DNA of 64,000 nucleotides, taken from NCBI GenBank assembly GCA_018398805.1, contig JAGFBZ010000697.1:930001-994000 (forward strand). The letters are read 5' to 3'. The translations under genes and the position numbers were made by a program. Under the pieces are notes generated by a model that did not search any database, had not been told where the DNA came from, and was given only the letters and a program-made list of their open reading frames with translations. Source of the DNA: Hirundichthys speculiger. Taxonomy: Eukaryota; Chordata; Actinopteri; Beloniformes; Exocoetidae. Positions 30,901-42,790 of the stretch are shown here, piece by piece. The first letter of the stretch is position 1; the number at the start of each line of letters is the position of its first letter.

Positions 30901-32948
30901 CCACCCCCCTTGTAGGTTAAAGTTGGATGGACATTAAGATTTATTTATGTCACAACATTTAGAAGGACAGTTAAGTGTCATTCTTAGACAAATTGGCAGT
31001 TGGGAATCATTACATGATCCTCAAAAGACGACTCGCTGTCATGTCACTGAGCCATTGCCAATGGCCAACTGATGTTAAACAAGGCAAATATCTGGAGTTA
31101 GAGAAGGAATGCTTCTTCAAGCTATCTTTAGTGAGAGAGCAAGGCATTGGTTGAGGTCACCATGAGCAAGGAAATCTTGAAGGGGAACTGCACAAAGTAA
31201 GGGGGAAATACTGTAAAAGAATCAACGAGACACAACATAAAAGAATACAATACAGCAGGTAGCTGCTTTTTTATTAGAAAACACTTTTTTACTCCCCTTC
31301 AATCTCTGTACCTCAGATAATCTAGCAACTGCTGTAATGTGAATGGAGAGATGACTTTAAGTCTTCCAATTACAAAACAGTGAATCAAGTAATCTAAACA
31401 CAATCGCAATCACCTGATGCATGTAGCAATCGTGTAGTCTCAAAGCAGCCTTAGCCGCTGGTTCTGCAGTGTTTCTGTCTCCCCCCCACTGTGGGAAAAT
31501 GATTATTGTTCGACATATGTCTGCAATGTCGAAGCTTTGTCTCATATTTACTTAGCTTTTGTTTTGCACATAAGCCTAAGATAGTTTTATCTCTCGCAGT
31601 GACAGTTGCTTACCATTTTAATTAATCAACAACTGGCTTTGTATATTACTTAAACAACTTTTATCGATACATGTGTGGATGTAAATTTTGGTGTTGAGAT
31701 GATTTTCCAACTTTCTCCCTCTACATTTCCTCACTCTGAGTCTTTCTGCAACCTCTTTTCAGTGCCCTGGACTCAAGTTGCAAGGCCAAAACAAATGGCT
31801 TTGCTGGCACACAGAGAGGCTGTCAGTTGATATTGCAAGAGGTGAACTGGGTGCAGAGAGATCAGCATCCCGATGTTGTCTTTTGCTCCAAAAAGAAAAG
31901 AAATAATACTAAATCAGATATTAGCAATGACTCAGCACAATGAAATTGAGGCAAACTCGATTTCACTTTAATTTCCAATCTCCAGGCTGACTTAGACCAA
32001 AGATATGTAGGACTGTTAAATCGTTGAGGCAAGAGTCTTTTTTTTTTTTTTTTTAGTTTTGCATTTAGGAAAAAAAGCGTTTGCAGGAAATGAGCACAGA
32101 ACATCCTTGTTGTCATAGGCAAATGGAGGCAGACATCTGATCTCCAGCAGTTTGTGAACACCAGCTAACAACAGCAAAGGGAAGCAAGCAGTTTTCCATT
32201 GCCATAGGAAATTCCTGGTATCACATCAAGGGAACTACCTGGGAACTAACTGGTTTCCACATCTTGGTTTGCTGTAATGGAACATAGTGGTTGTGAGCAA
32301 GCCAAATGAAAAAAATGCCACAGAATGATCTTTCATTGTTTGCACCATGAAGTACTGTACTGCACATGTTGGAGGCTTAGTCGAATTTTTTTATCGAAAA
32401 GTAACTAGATAACAAAATCAAAGTTTCTCTTTGAAGCACGCTTTCAGTGAAATTTATATTGTGGGAAACTGGCGTTGAACAAAAATTATTTCTGTGCTTA
32501 GTTTGACACAAGTGGGCTGTCTTCCAATGAACATGCTGAAAGAAGCAGGACTTTGGGAACATCACAAACAGTCTCGTTTCAGTGTGCACCTGCTACTGTG
32601 CAATTTGAAGACTCGAAACCCTTACACAAGTACAAGAAATATCATATCCAACAAAAAAACAAGTCAGATGCTCTATGACTCAGACCAAAACACTCCAGAG
32701 ATCTTCGAGATAGAATAAAGCTCTTCCACATTTCAAGTAAATGTAAAGAGTAAGTATCACATTCCACACTGAAATACTGAAAGTGTTGGAGAGGGTTGGT
32801 TGTTTGGGACTGAAGGGTAATATTCTTTTATTTCTTTATATACATATAAATGAATCTAATATTATTATTACACATTTTGCCGATAACCTGTTTGCCGCAG
32901 ATTTCTGAATTTTAAAGACTGTGGCATCAGGCAGCAGTTGTCAATGGT
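30901..32948. other. No gene seen
   Basis: AT-rich sequence with a T run at 32037-32054. No coding or repeat feature was recognised. Confidence 0.45.
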
Positions 32949-32953
32949 TTCAT

Positions 32954-33372
32954 TGTCATAGCCTGGGTCGGCCATGACAGCCCTGTGTTTGTGTGTTTGT
33001 CACGTTGGCGTCTCTCCCTGTCTTTAGTGGTTCCTGTTTTACTTTGAAAGGTCTGCCTTGTCTTCATTGTTTTGTGCTTTGCTTCCTCCCTCTTGTTACC
33101 TTGATTCCCTGCACCTGTCTCTCGTTTGTTCCCCTGTGTATTAAAGTCTTGTCATTCCCCTTGTCTGCGTGTGTCCATTAATTGTGTTACATGTTTGCAG
33201 TCCTGCCTGTTCCCCTGCTCGTTGTCTCCCTGGACTTTAAGTTAAGTTTGGATTTTTGTACTTTTGGATTTTTGGTTTTCTTGAACTCTGGATTTTTGTG
33301 TTTGTATAATAAACCCTTTTGTTTCTGAACTACTGCTCCTGGGTCCTCCCTCAAACTCTGCAAACCATGACA
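32954..33372 (+). mobile_element. Solo LTR with 5-bp target duplication
   Basis: The termini are inverted: TGTCAT at 32954-32959 and ATGACA at 33367-33372. The flanks are a perfect 5-bp direct repeat, ttcat at 32949-32953 and 33373-33377. The body is pyrimidine-rich, with an AATAAA signal inside ataataaaccctttt near 33307, which sets the orientation as plus. No internal retroelement sequence adjoins it, so it is a solo LTR left by LTR-LTR recombination. The source family (Ty3/gypsy or retroviral) is not assigned. Confidence 0.85.
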
Positions 33373-33377
33373 TTCAT

Positions 33378-34553
33378 TGCTTTAGCAGAAGCTGCTGAGC
33401 ATGTTTACTGTGGAACAAGAGAAGAATAGTCTTTAAATCAATTTAGGATGGGATGCTACTAATGACGGTAATTCAAGGTAATCTGTGTGAGGCATGGAGG
33501 TGATAAAATTAGAATTATATAGGTATTTTAGTCTCAGCTGTTCATTTTACTTCCTACAGAGGAGGGAATAAGGCATTAATATATTCTGTGTATTCCATAG
33601 GTGGTCAGTGGGAGAGATATTTTTAGTGCTGAGACAAAGATAGCCTGCACTGGTGTGCACGAAAGTAATCAGAAAACGAGAGTTTGGCGAAACACTAAAG
33701 AAAAAGGAACCCTATAGTGGGGGAATATTATAATCAGTTTGAGTAGCTTCTATGAAGAGTTTCTCTTCTTCTGGTGTGCCTCAGTGGTTTTTGTTTTGTC
33801 ATTGACCTGAATATGTGCATATATCTATGCACATCATTACCACCATGTATGTAATCCCTGCTGTGCAGGAGGGGCTGTCTGTGGCTTCAGGATAGACAGT
33901 CTCATCCTCTACAAACAGGTTATGTGCGGCCAAACACAGCCTGCTGCTGTTGGTTGAATTAAGTTGTGTTCTACCTCTGATCTGGCATCTGTCGAGACAT
34001 ATGCATACTTATGGACGTGAACGCTGCAAGGCTCCCACACGACACTATTCTTGGACAGAAAGAGCAAAGAAAGAGACTGAGAGCGGGAGTCAAGGCGACA
34101 TATCGTTCCTTGTTGACATGTTTTATGCTTCTATTTCACTTGACCCATTGTTTTTCCTATGAAGTTCTCCTATTCTTTTCCTCTGCCCACGCATCTTGTA
34201 AACACACATTGAATCTCCTACACATATATGCATTTATGATCACCCCCAGCCCACGCAAACTGCAAATCCTGTGTTGCATATAAGACAGCACACGGGAGTG
34301 TAGTGGGGGAGGCAGAAAGAAGAAATGATTTTCAGCTGATGTGTATTCCCACACCTCCAGGCTCTCTTCCTCATTCATCTGTGGGGGAGGGGGGGGGGGG
34401 GGTTGATGGCATAAACACTCAGACCTTTTCTGTTGCTTACCTGCTGTCCCTCAACAAGCTGTGCAGAAATGCTGCACATTCGGCTATGACTCTGAAATCT
34501 CAGACTATGAGCTTAGTAAGTCATATGCTTTCCATGCAAGTTGTGCCGTCATG
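33378..34553. other. No gene seen
   Basis: Ordinary AT-rich sequence, with a long G run at 34385-34402. No exon or known repeat seen. Confidence 0.45.
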
Positions 34554-34900
34554 CAGTGTTTCCCACACGTTCATTTATTCGTGACGGCCCTCACGAATAA
34601 TTTGTTCTGCCCATTATTATGTCCGAGAAGGACGAGGCACGAAAGCGTTTCACACAGCAACTTCACTTTACTTCCACAAGTGAGAGCAGCAACAACAACA
34701 ACCAGAATGCACGAACAGAATGAATGCATGGGCTTAACCAATCAAACACTGCTGCCGTAATGTCGCCTACATACATCGGCTCTGCTTAGGTTCACCCCTT
34801 TACTCAGATGAGTATAGAAAAATATTTTCTGAAGAAGAAAAGACCTCGTCTTGAGGAGGAGGTGGGCTCCGTATCTGTATCTAGTGTTTTCAATTTAAGC
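34554..34900 (+). mobile_element. hAT-type transposon, 5' end fragment
   Basis: The start CAGTGTTTCCCACACGTTCA with cggccctcacgaataa shortly after is the left terminus of a known fish hAT group. At 34808-34868 the frame MSIEKYFLKKKRPRLEEE resembles the N-terminus of the corresponding transposase, before its zinc finger. After 34900 the match is lost and no right terminus is seen. Confidence 0.6.
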
Positions 34901-37900
34901 TTTGTATATGTGTGTGTATAGTGCTCATAATTACAACTTGGCAACAGTTCCATTCAAAGTGTCGGTTTTGACTCTGTACTTACTGATGACTGGATCGAGC
35001 ATTGACACAAAGTGTGTATGTTTCTCTTCGCTTGGGTTTTTTGCAGCAGTATTTAGAATTCTGCATTTTTTTAGCGTGACCTTGCCTGACTGCCATCTGG
35101 ACGCCAATAAAGATTTCTGTTGGAGCCATTTCATAAACAGTTCAGCGGGGATCTGAAAATAACACGAGGCAGCTTCAGCCTCTTCCTCACTGCTGGTCAC
35201 CACAAAAGCTGTGCGTACTTTGTTTTTTCATTGTGTTACTGCAACAACACACATCATACCATGCTCAGACGTTTTTAGTCCCATTGTTGACTGCGTGAAG
35301 CACAGAAGTACAGTGCAGTGGCAGACTTACTTGGAAACTTCTTGGTTGTCTGTTACACAAAGAAACAACACACACCCGGTCTTGATGGCAGGGTTTTGAG
35401 ACGGCGTGTCATTGTTGTGATGATTAAGTATAGATTTCTGGTCTGGCAGGTCAGACTGAATGTGCCTGTGCTTTTTATAGATGAAAAGCACTTCACATAC
35501 GGTTGGTGTTTGTCAAGGGCAGGACCAACCATACATTTACCAGCACTGCATCCTTTTTCATTCCTTACTTGTTTTGCATCTACTTTCTGTTCACCCCCTC
35601 ACTGGTCTGATCTCCTTTGGGTCTTCTCCCCCTCTCCAGACACACTCATACACACACCCGCATTACAGACACACAGTGCTACTATGTCGTGCTCTTGTCA
35701 GACAGCCAAACTCAGTTTACTAGCCAGCCAAAATAGAAGTTGTCTGTCCTTGAGGATACATCTCTCTCTTTCTCTTTCACTGCTCCAGTCTTTATTTCCC
35801 CACCCCCACTTTTTCTACCCACCAAATCCCGCCACCCGCCCCTCTTGGTCACATCAGTATTACATTTTGATCATGCAGACACCTTAGTAGACCCACCTCT
35901 CAGAGCAAGTGGGCCTAACCTGACCAACTCCACATGTGTGTTTATTGAGGCTACAACACTGGAATGCACTACTGCACAGTTTATGGGGGTTGTTTTGTAC
36001 CAGCCAGAAACGTAGTGCAAGTCACAGCGGGGTCACAGATGAATATGCAGATCTGTCTTTGTGGTGAACCAGATGGTTTGCGTTTGCCATTCAGAACAAA
36101 ATGCTTAAGGAACGAGTATTGAAATAATGAAATATCAAGCCTAATGCTCCGCTCATTAAGCAGATTAAGAGACATCTGCGCACCTTGGTAAAAATGGGGC
36201 TACAGTAGGTTGAAAATTAGTACCCTTGCAAATGAACATTGTGTCAGATTGTCAGTGACTTCATTTAGACCACTCTAACACAGAACAGCAGATCAGTCTA
36301 CAGATACTATATTCACATACTGCTGAGTCATCTGCCCCCTTTTCTAGATGAAAGACACGATTTCTCATTTTTGTAATACTGCCTAAATTTTTTTCTACCA
36401 TTATCCAAGCCTGCATCTGCCTTTTTGCAGTGCTGAAGGAGTTGCTTCTAGCATAGCTATGAGTTGCACTTTTTTTTTTTTTTTAATTTCTTTGCAGAAT
36501 AGAAAAATAAAACAAAGATTTAGAAAACGGATCTCAAGTGTAGGCTGTAACTGATGCATATCACCAATGACGATTTCAGCTGCAACAGATGATCACAAAA
36601 GGGAGAGTCAAGTGGTAACACAGTGTAGATGTCAATTTTCCTTAGGCGAGTTGAGACAGAAAGCTAATAGAATTTGCTATCACATTAGTCATGTGAACTT
36701 GAGTTGTTGGTTACTTAAAGTGTTTTATTTAGTCCAGATGGCCAGTACAAAAATAGTGCAGATGTGAGGTGTTGGCAACAGATGCTCTCTCAGCATCTTT
36801 GTGTGTCTTCAGCTCAGCCTCTGATTGATTTAGATCTGTCTTCATACCTACTGTTTGCACAATAAACAGTATCAGAAATACTATTTTGTGCCACTGATAT
36901 GGTAATAGCTTTGTAGCTTAGTAGAGCCACCTTAAAAAAACATAAGAGAATACTCAGACAAAGAACTGAAATGTGAACAGGTTTTACAGTATTATCAATA
37001 AATAAAACAAGCAAATTCAAATCACACAAGAGAGAATCAAACTGACTTGAAAACCTGCCATTTACTCTGGGATAATGTTGTCTAAATTCGGTGGCATTTC
37101 TATTGGGAATTCCTTGGTGGCATTCGTATGTAAGCAAACATGCATATTAACAGTCCTGCTCATATTGAACTTAAACTTTAAAGAGGTAAGTAAAGTTATT
37201 ATGATGCACTAATCTGTGGAGCGCTTTACCCCTTTCCTTTGCACATCTGAGTCATTTTACTATCTTGATAAGCTCAGTTAAAACACTGATTCACAGCTGT
37301 AACTTTCTGTGGAGAGTACTGTAGCTTATATCAATCCCATAATCGTATAAATAAATAGGGTAAAATTGTAAAAATGGAGGTTCTGAAAGGTTACTGCGTC
37401 ATGCGTTCCTGCTTTATTTTGGAGTATCTAAGTAGTAAAAAATAAATTGTCGAGTAAAGAGCTTTAAATGATCAGTAGGACAAGAAAGTGCTGCATCAGA
37501 TAATGGATTTTGTTGTGAAGTGGTGTGATATGATGAACTGAACTGAACTGAGCTTAATTTCAGACTCAACATGTTTCTCTTAAACTTGATGTTCCAACAC
37601 AAATTGACTAGAAAGGACTGTTTGTAAATGCCGATAAAGCCAAAGATGATTCTTTTATGAAATTTTGTAAAGTCTAATGTAGCAGTGTTTGGACTGAGGT
37701 TGGTGTGACATTGCTGAATACACTCACCTCCAAAGCCCAAAGTGTCTTCATGTTTTGCAACGCATTTGCTTTGCTTGAAGTATGTCTGTGTTTACAGCAT
37801 GTCCCAAAATGACTGCGGAACGCCTGGCTTAAAGCAACAAGCAATGCTTGTACTGTTTTTCAGAGATTTGTCTTTTTTTTCTCAAAAGTGTGGCAATATG

Positions 37901-39564
37901 ATGTCAGTGTTGGAAAAAGGGAAAGGCTTGTTTGAAAGCTTGGTTTAATTTTCAGAGAATTTATTCTTTCATGACCTGCACTCAAGTATGTGCTAGTTAA
38001 TAAGAGCGCACATAAGAATAAAAGAAAATTGAATCTCTGGAGGCCAAGGTGCAAACCGCAGACAGGTGATAGAAGACGAAGGTTGGGAGGTGAGCATGTG
38101 ATTCATTCAGAAGAATCAAACAGCAGCTTGGCAGTTTAGCATGTTTTGCAAGAATGACACATTACTTCTTACTATTGAAACATGCACACATCAGTGAGGA
38201 ATCTGTCACTGCAGTGGGAGGGAGGTGAGACGTAAGCAGAGGTGAGAGAGGAAGAGCAACTGTTGGTGGATGGATTGACTGATGGAGAAATCACGGGTGG
38301 GAGTGAGAGAAAGCGGAAAGACATATCCATCAGGATTATCCTGCGGCAGAGAATCTCATCTGGGAAAGTGGCCCAGTCCCTGCTGAACACACAAACACGC
38401 ATACTGCCTCTGGAGGCTAAAAAACTGGAATCGCTCCGCGCCCAGGAAAGCCCTTCATTGAGGCAGCTTGCTACAATGTGGTCTTCCTGAAAAGAGACTG
38501 CTTATTGATTTCAATTTATCAATGCTTTGAAACTGGGTGTGTATGTGTATTGTGTTGAGTCTCACTGAAATGACTCCTACTTGATGACTGTTTATTCCAC
38601 AAACTCCTGCCCACCTGCCAGGAGGCTGCGCCAAGAGAAGGGGGAGTAAAATCTATCTAGATCAACATTCTATTTCCCAAAAATGGTCCAGATCCAGCCC
38701 TGGCTTTTATTGATGTTACCATTTCTGCACAACATTCCAGCTGGTGTTCATGGCTCCACTCCTGGACATCGCAAGTAAAGGCTTGTAAAAGGCTGTCTCT
38801 TGCCCCCTGTTGCAATTTATTCACTGTTGATGGTGAGGATTTTCTCTTTCTTCTGGCTAAATCTCCCTCTGCTTCTAAGTCCACTCTATCTGCTTCTTGC
38901 TTGTGCAAGTCCTTCCGAATGCCAGTTTTATCATTCTCACAGGCTCGCACAGGCTGTTTCTTCAACAAGATTCTATCTAGCATTCTGCTTCAGCATTTCA
39001 TAGCTCTGAGAATTGCTGTTCCTGCTTTTGTCTGACTTTTCTTCTCATTCACAGTTGAAACAGCTTTCCTATGCTTTTATAATATAAAATCACTTTAAGT
39101 ATTTTATTTGCAGGCTACTCAATCCCAGACATTACAAATGCCACATACACTTGAACAGCAGGTCCCAGTTCTTGCGCATTTTGTCTTCTTATGCATATTT
39201 TCTGCCATGTTTAAATTAAGAGGGACATCAGACCAAAAGACACAATGTTTCGCAGAGACAGTACTTCAATTTACTCTCAACAGATCAAAAAAATAATCCC
39301 AGTCTTATATCCCAGAATCCTTTTTTAAAACCATGAACTCTGTGATTGATTCCCTTGCTCAGCCAGCTCATTGAATCTTCCCCGGAGATAGTGAAGAATT
39401 TGTTCATTTTAACAATATAACTGAGATCTGGCTGTACATTACCACAGAATAAAATGATGTTGATGTCAGCTCCCTCTTCTCTACATCACTATCTGTCTTA
39501 AGCAAAAACTCTGTCAGTGTGTGTCCCATTGCGTTTTAGAAAGCTTTGGCTTTGAATATGACTT
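34901..39564. other. Long stretch without recognised gene
   Basis: The region is AT-rich with several unremarkable frames. It includes a short (AACTG)n run near 37534-37550, a T run at 36470-36485 and an 82-codon frame at 38242-38490 that overlaps locally higher GC (see findings). I could not support any exon, RNA gene or repeat family here. Confidence 0.4.
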
Positions 39565-39905
39565 GTGATACTGCTCAGTGGTGGCTTAGTGGTCAGTGCT
39601 GTTGCCTCACAGCAAGAAGGTTCCTGGTTCGGACCTCGGCAGGGGCCTTTCTGTGTGGAGTTTGCATGTTCTCCCCGTGCTTGCTTGGGTTTTCTCCAGC
39701 TTCCTCCCAAAGACATGCAGGTTAGGTTAATTGGTGGTTCTAAATTGCCTGTGTGTGTTGTTGTTTGTCTACATGGCCCTACGATGGACTGGGGACCTGT
39801 CCAGGGTGTACCCCTGCCATTTGCCAAAAGAGAGCTGGAATAGGCTCCAGCAGATCCCTGGGACCCTGCAGAGGATTAAGTGGGTATGGATGATGGATGG
39901 ATACT
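39565..39905 (+). repeat. tRNA-headed SINE-like repeat with GGAT tail, best copy
   Basis: The head has an A-box-like stretch (tggcttagtggtcagtgc) and a B-box-like stretch (ggttcggacctc). The body reads ggggcctttctgtgtggagt, tgcatgttctccccgtgctt, aggttaattggtggttctaa and ctgtccagggtgtacccctg, and the tail is (ggat)n at 39888-39901. Fragments of the same family lie at 24795, 30690, 56225 and 61425. Confidence 0.85.
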
Positions 39906-39944
39906 GCTCGGCTCAAATCCATTCTAAAGCAATATCTCAGTTTT

Positions 39945-40330
39945 ATTCAGTTCAGCTTTATTTGTATCGGGTCTCTGACAATACAAATTATCTCTATGTA
40001 CTTTTCAGAGACCTAAAGCATGAAACAGCTCCTATTTTTTATGAAAACATGGGAGCTGTAGCAAATATTGTTAACTATTAGTAATATTATTCAATCTAAA
40101 GCAAAGAAACAATGGCAAGTAAAAAAGCTCCCCTAGTGGGAGAAAAGCCTTTTAGCCAAATGGTGGCAAGGAAAAACCTCTCTTTAGGAGGAAGAAACAT
40201 TGAGCAGGACCTGGCTCATCAGGGCAGACCCTCCTGCTGAAGGCCAGCTGAGTAAAGGAAGAAAAGAGGAGGGAGATAGGACAGAGAGGAGGGAGGATGG
40301 AGAGGAGAGACACAAATATATTGTCAATAT
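39945..40330 (+). repeat. High-copy fish dispersed repeat
   Basis: It starts ttcagttcagctttatttgt and includes ggcaaggaaaaacctctctt, aggaggaagaaacattgagc and ggacctggctcatcag, the fixed order of a very abundant dispersed repeat of percomorph genomes. No coding potential. Ends approximate. Confidence 0.65.
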
Positions 40331-40439
40331 TATATAGAACAACATACAGTATATTAATAGTAATTATCAGTTAGGTGGAGAACTGGAGAACTTTCCATTT
40401 TTGTTTCTTGTTTCTCACTTTGAAGATCTCTCCTCTGTG

Positions 40440-40695
40440 TGTAGCTGACGAGAGCAAGAGATGGGAGATGCGGGGACGCGTGTCAGCCAATCAGCGTACA
40501 GACAACAGTAATGCCCGTCATAGCAGCCAATCACAGGCCGTTCATGGGCCCTCCCCTGTCAGCTCTTGTTGCTTCCCGAGACTCGTTCGCGCTTCGTTTG
40601 AATTTTTTTCAATTTTTTTCGAATATTTTTTTCTATGAATATTTTTGAAACTTCCGCGATGTATTGAGACCGCGAAGTGTGGGGGATTACTGTAT
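40440..40695. mobile_element. DNA transposon fragment, Tigger/pogo-like right end
   Basis: The end ccgcgatgtattgagaccgc followed by gaagtgtgggggattactgta resembles the terminus of pogo/Tigger-type elements. The left terminus is not found, so the copy is partial and the left limit is arbitrary. Confidence 0.4.
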
Positions 40696-41029
40696 GTGCA
40701 GGGTTGTTGATAAAGCAATCAATATCTGCAGGGGTAAATTTCAGGTCGTTGCCCTCAATTGTTCTACTATAGTCTAGCTGTCACAGGGTTCTCACTCGAA
40801 ATGTTCCAGAAGAAACAGAAGACAGACATAGCTGAAAAATCTTTCTGGTGGTGGTGATTTTATTTCTGGTCTCCATGTGAACAAGACACAAAGGGACAAA
40901 ATAAGTAAAAAAACTGTGATTAAAAAAAAAACTTAAGCTAATCACAAATGAGTTCTTCAGTAACTCCGAAATAAAGGGGAATAAAGTTTACATTTGTGTA
41001 GTCTACCAAGTTCTTTGTGGGGGGGGGGA
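40696..41029. other. No gene seen
   Basis: AT-rich sequence with an A run (40922-40931) and G run (41020-41028). Nothing recognised. Confidence 0.4.
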
Positions 41030-41220
41030 TCTAGATCTGCTGGATCTGTTGAAGAACTGATTCAGCTCATCAGCTCCCTGCTGGCTGACTGTCTCTCCCC
41101 TTAAACCCAGAGATGTGCTTCAAACCAGTCCACACATCCTTCACATTGTTCTGCTGGAGCTTGGCCTCCAGCTTCCTCCTGTAGATGTATGCGTTATAGG
41201 ATTTAACAGTAGAGCGACCA
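41030..41220 (-). pseudogene. LINE linker fragment (same CR1/L2/Rex family)
   Basis: Minus-strand reading gives YIYRRKLEAKLQQNNVKDVW, then TGLKHISGFKGRDSQ, which is the conserved spacer between endonuclease and reverse transcriptase in this LINE family. The 3.7-kb copy has the equivalent region at about 3980-4090. Both ends are truncated. Confidence 0.75.
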
Positions 41221-42309
41221 AGTGTGCATCCCTGGATGCGCTACAGAAATGGGAGGAAAGGAGTAAGGAATGGGTGTGGAGAATATTGAATTCGAAGGTT
41301 ATTAAATAATGATTGGAGAGAAGGGGGTTTAGAGGTGACAGAAACAAATTATTAGGTCAGGACAAGATCGAGGGTGTGATTAAAGCAGTTTGTCGGTTTG
41401 TTTACCTTTTGGAAGAAAAACTTTTTACTGCTCCGGGTTGGCTTGTTCTTCAGGGAATATGATAATAATATAACCCTGCGGCTCATTTAAACTCAGATAC
41501 TGTTCCTCCTGTAGTCTCGTTTCTGATAAGCAAAAATACATCACTTAATAATTGGATTAATTACTAACAGAGACTGAGAGCCAAGAAATCTTATTCATTG
41601 GCAACTTTGTCATAAGCTACCTCAAATGGTTGAATGATTTCTATTTGCTTTATATATCTATATATATCTCTCTATATATATCATTATATATATAGACATA
41701 TATAGATATATATACAAACTGTTGTCAAAAGGAATGCAAAATATAAAGTTAAAAATGAGAGAATTTTTTTTTAAGGAACAGAGACAGATTTCATCATGTG
41801 CTAAATATCTGGCAGACATTTAGAAAGATCTAAGCCTTTGCACTTTAATTTGGTTGCTCTGATCAGCTGTTGAGGTTATAAACATGGAGGATTTCTCATT
41901 GGATTGGTTTTCTTTCACACAGATTAAAATGGAAGCATACCTAAATATGTCACTTCAAACCGCATATATCCTACCATTGAATGGTCAGATGTGTCTGCAG
42001 CAGTGGAAAAAAAAAAAAAAAACATAAACTAAGGTAGAAGATAGTGGATTGTGGAGTATCCTGGTGCCTTGATTTCTTTCTGATACTGAAAAATATTTGA
42101 TGGTCTCATCAGATAATTCAATTTGAGAATGAATTGCAGTTACGGTTGTTTTGCTTTGATTCACTCAAGCCATTGAAAGCACATTGTAAAACATGACTCA
42201 CATTATTAGATCAGTTATGTGCCAATCAGCTGAGAATAAAAACAAAAAAAAAAAAGAAAAAAAAGCTGAGAATAGTGATTGTGAAGTTATGCAATTCTAG
42301 CCTTCAGGC
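41221..42309. other. No gene seen
   Basis: AT-rich, with a (TATA/TATC)n stretch at 41651-41717 and A runs at 42008-42021 and 42242-42266. No gene. Confidence 0.45.
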
Positions 42310-42790
42310 CCTGTTTTGGTTCAGTGTTCTTTTTCACCGAAAGGACTGCTCTAGACTTCACAAGATGATTAGAACCAAGACCATCTCTTCTTGGGGGTCT
42401 CAGTCAGATTGTTGTATCTGACACCTGAGTGCGACTGCTGTATTCACACCAAGCAAAACAAATCATGCTAAACAGGAAAACAAACTATAGCCTGTAGGTG
42501 TGAAACCACCCCTCAGCCTTATTCCTGTCACACTTGCAATGTGCTCAGGCCAAGAATCTCCCCATTCATTTGTGTATCCAGCACAAACAATGGTTCTTCT
42601 CAGTACAGCTCCATGGTTTACTCGAATCACATTCAGATACAGATCATATCGTGTGTCTGTTTGTACTTCACCCCACTGGTTGCGCATTGTTGCGTAAAGG
42701 TTACATGAGCAGACACCGCTTCCATTCTGAGACATGTACCCCGTCTCAGTTTTGGGTGCCTAGAAGACATGGAGAGCTGAACTGGTGTGA
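42310..42790. repeat. Probable non-autonomous DNA transposon copy
   Basis: The left part (ttggttcagtgttctttttc accgaaaggactgctc, ... ctgagtgcgactgctgtattcacacc) and the part from 42490 (gtgaaaccacccctcag, then a 90-codon open frame on the minus strand) follow the order of a fish repeat I recall. The minus-strand frame (42735-42463; WGEVQTDTRYDLYLNV) is free of stops but matches no protein that I know, and I treat it as repeat-derived. Confidence 0.4.

Noticed and set aside
35318..35887. 189-codon plus-strand frame
   Set aside because: The composition is that of pyrimidine-rich low-complexity DNA (Ser/Leu/Pro/His); no domain, no splice sites in sensible positions, no similarity that I recognise.
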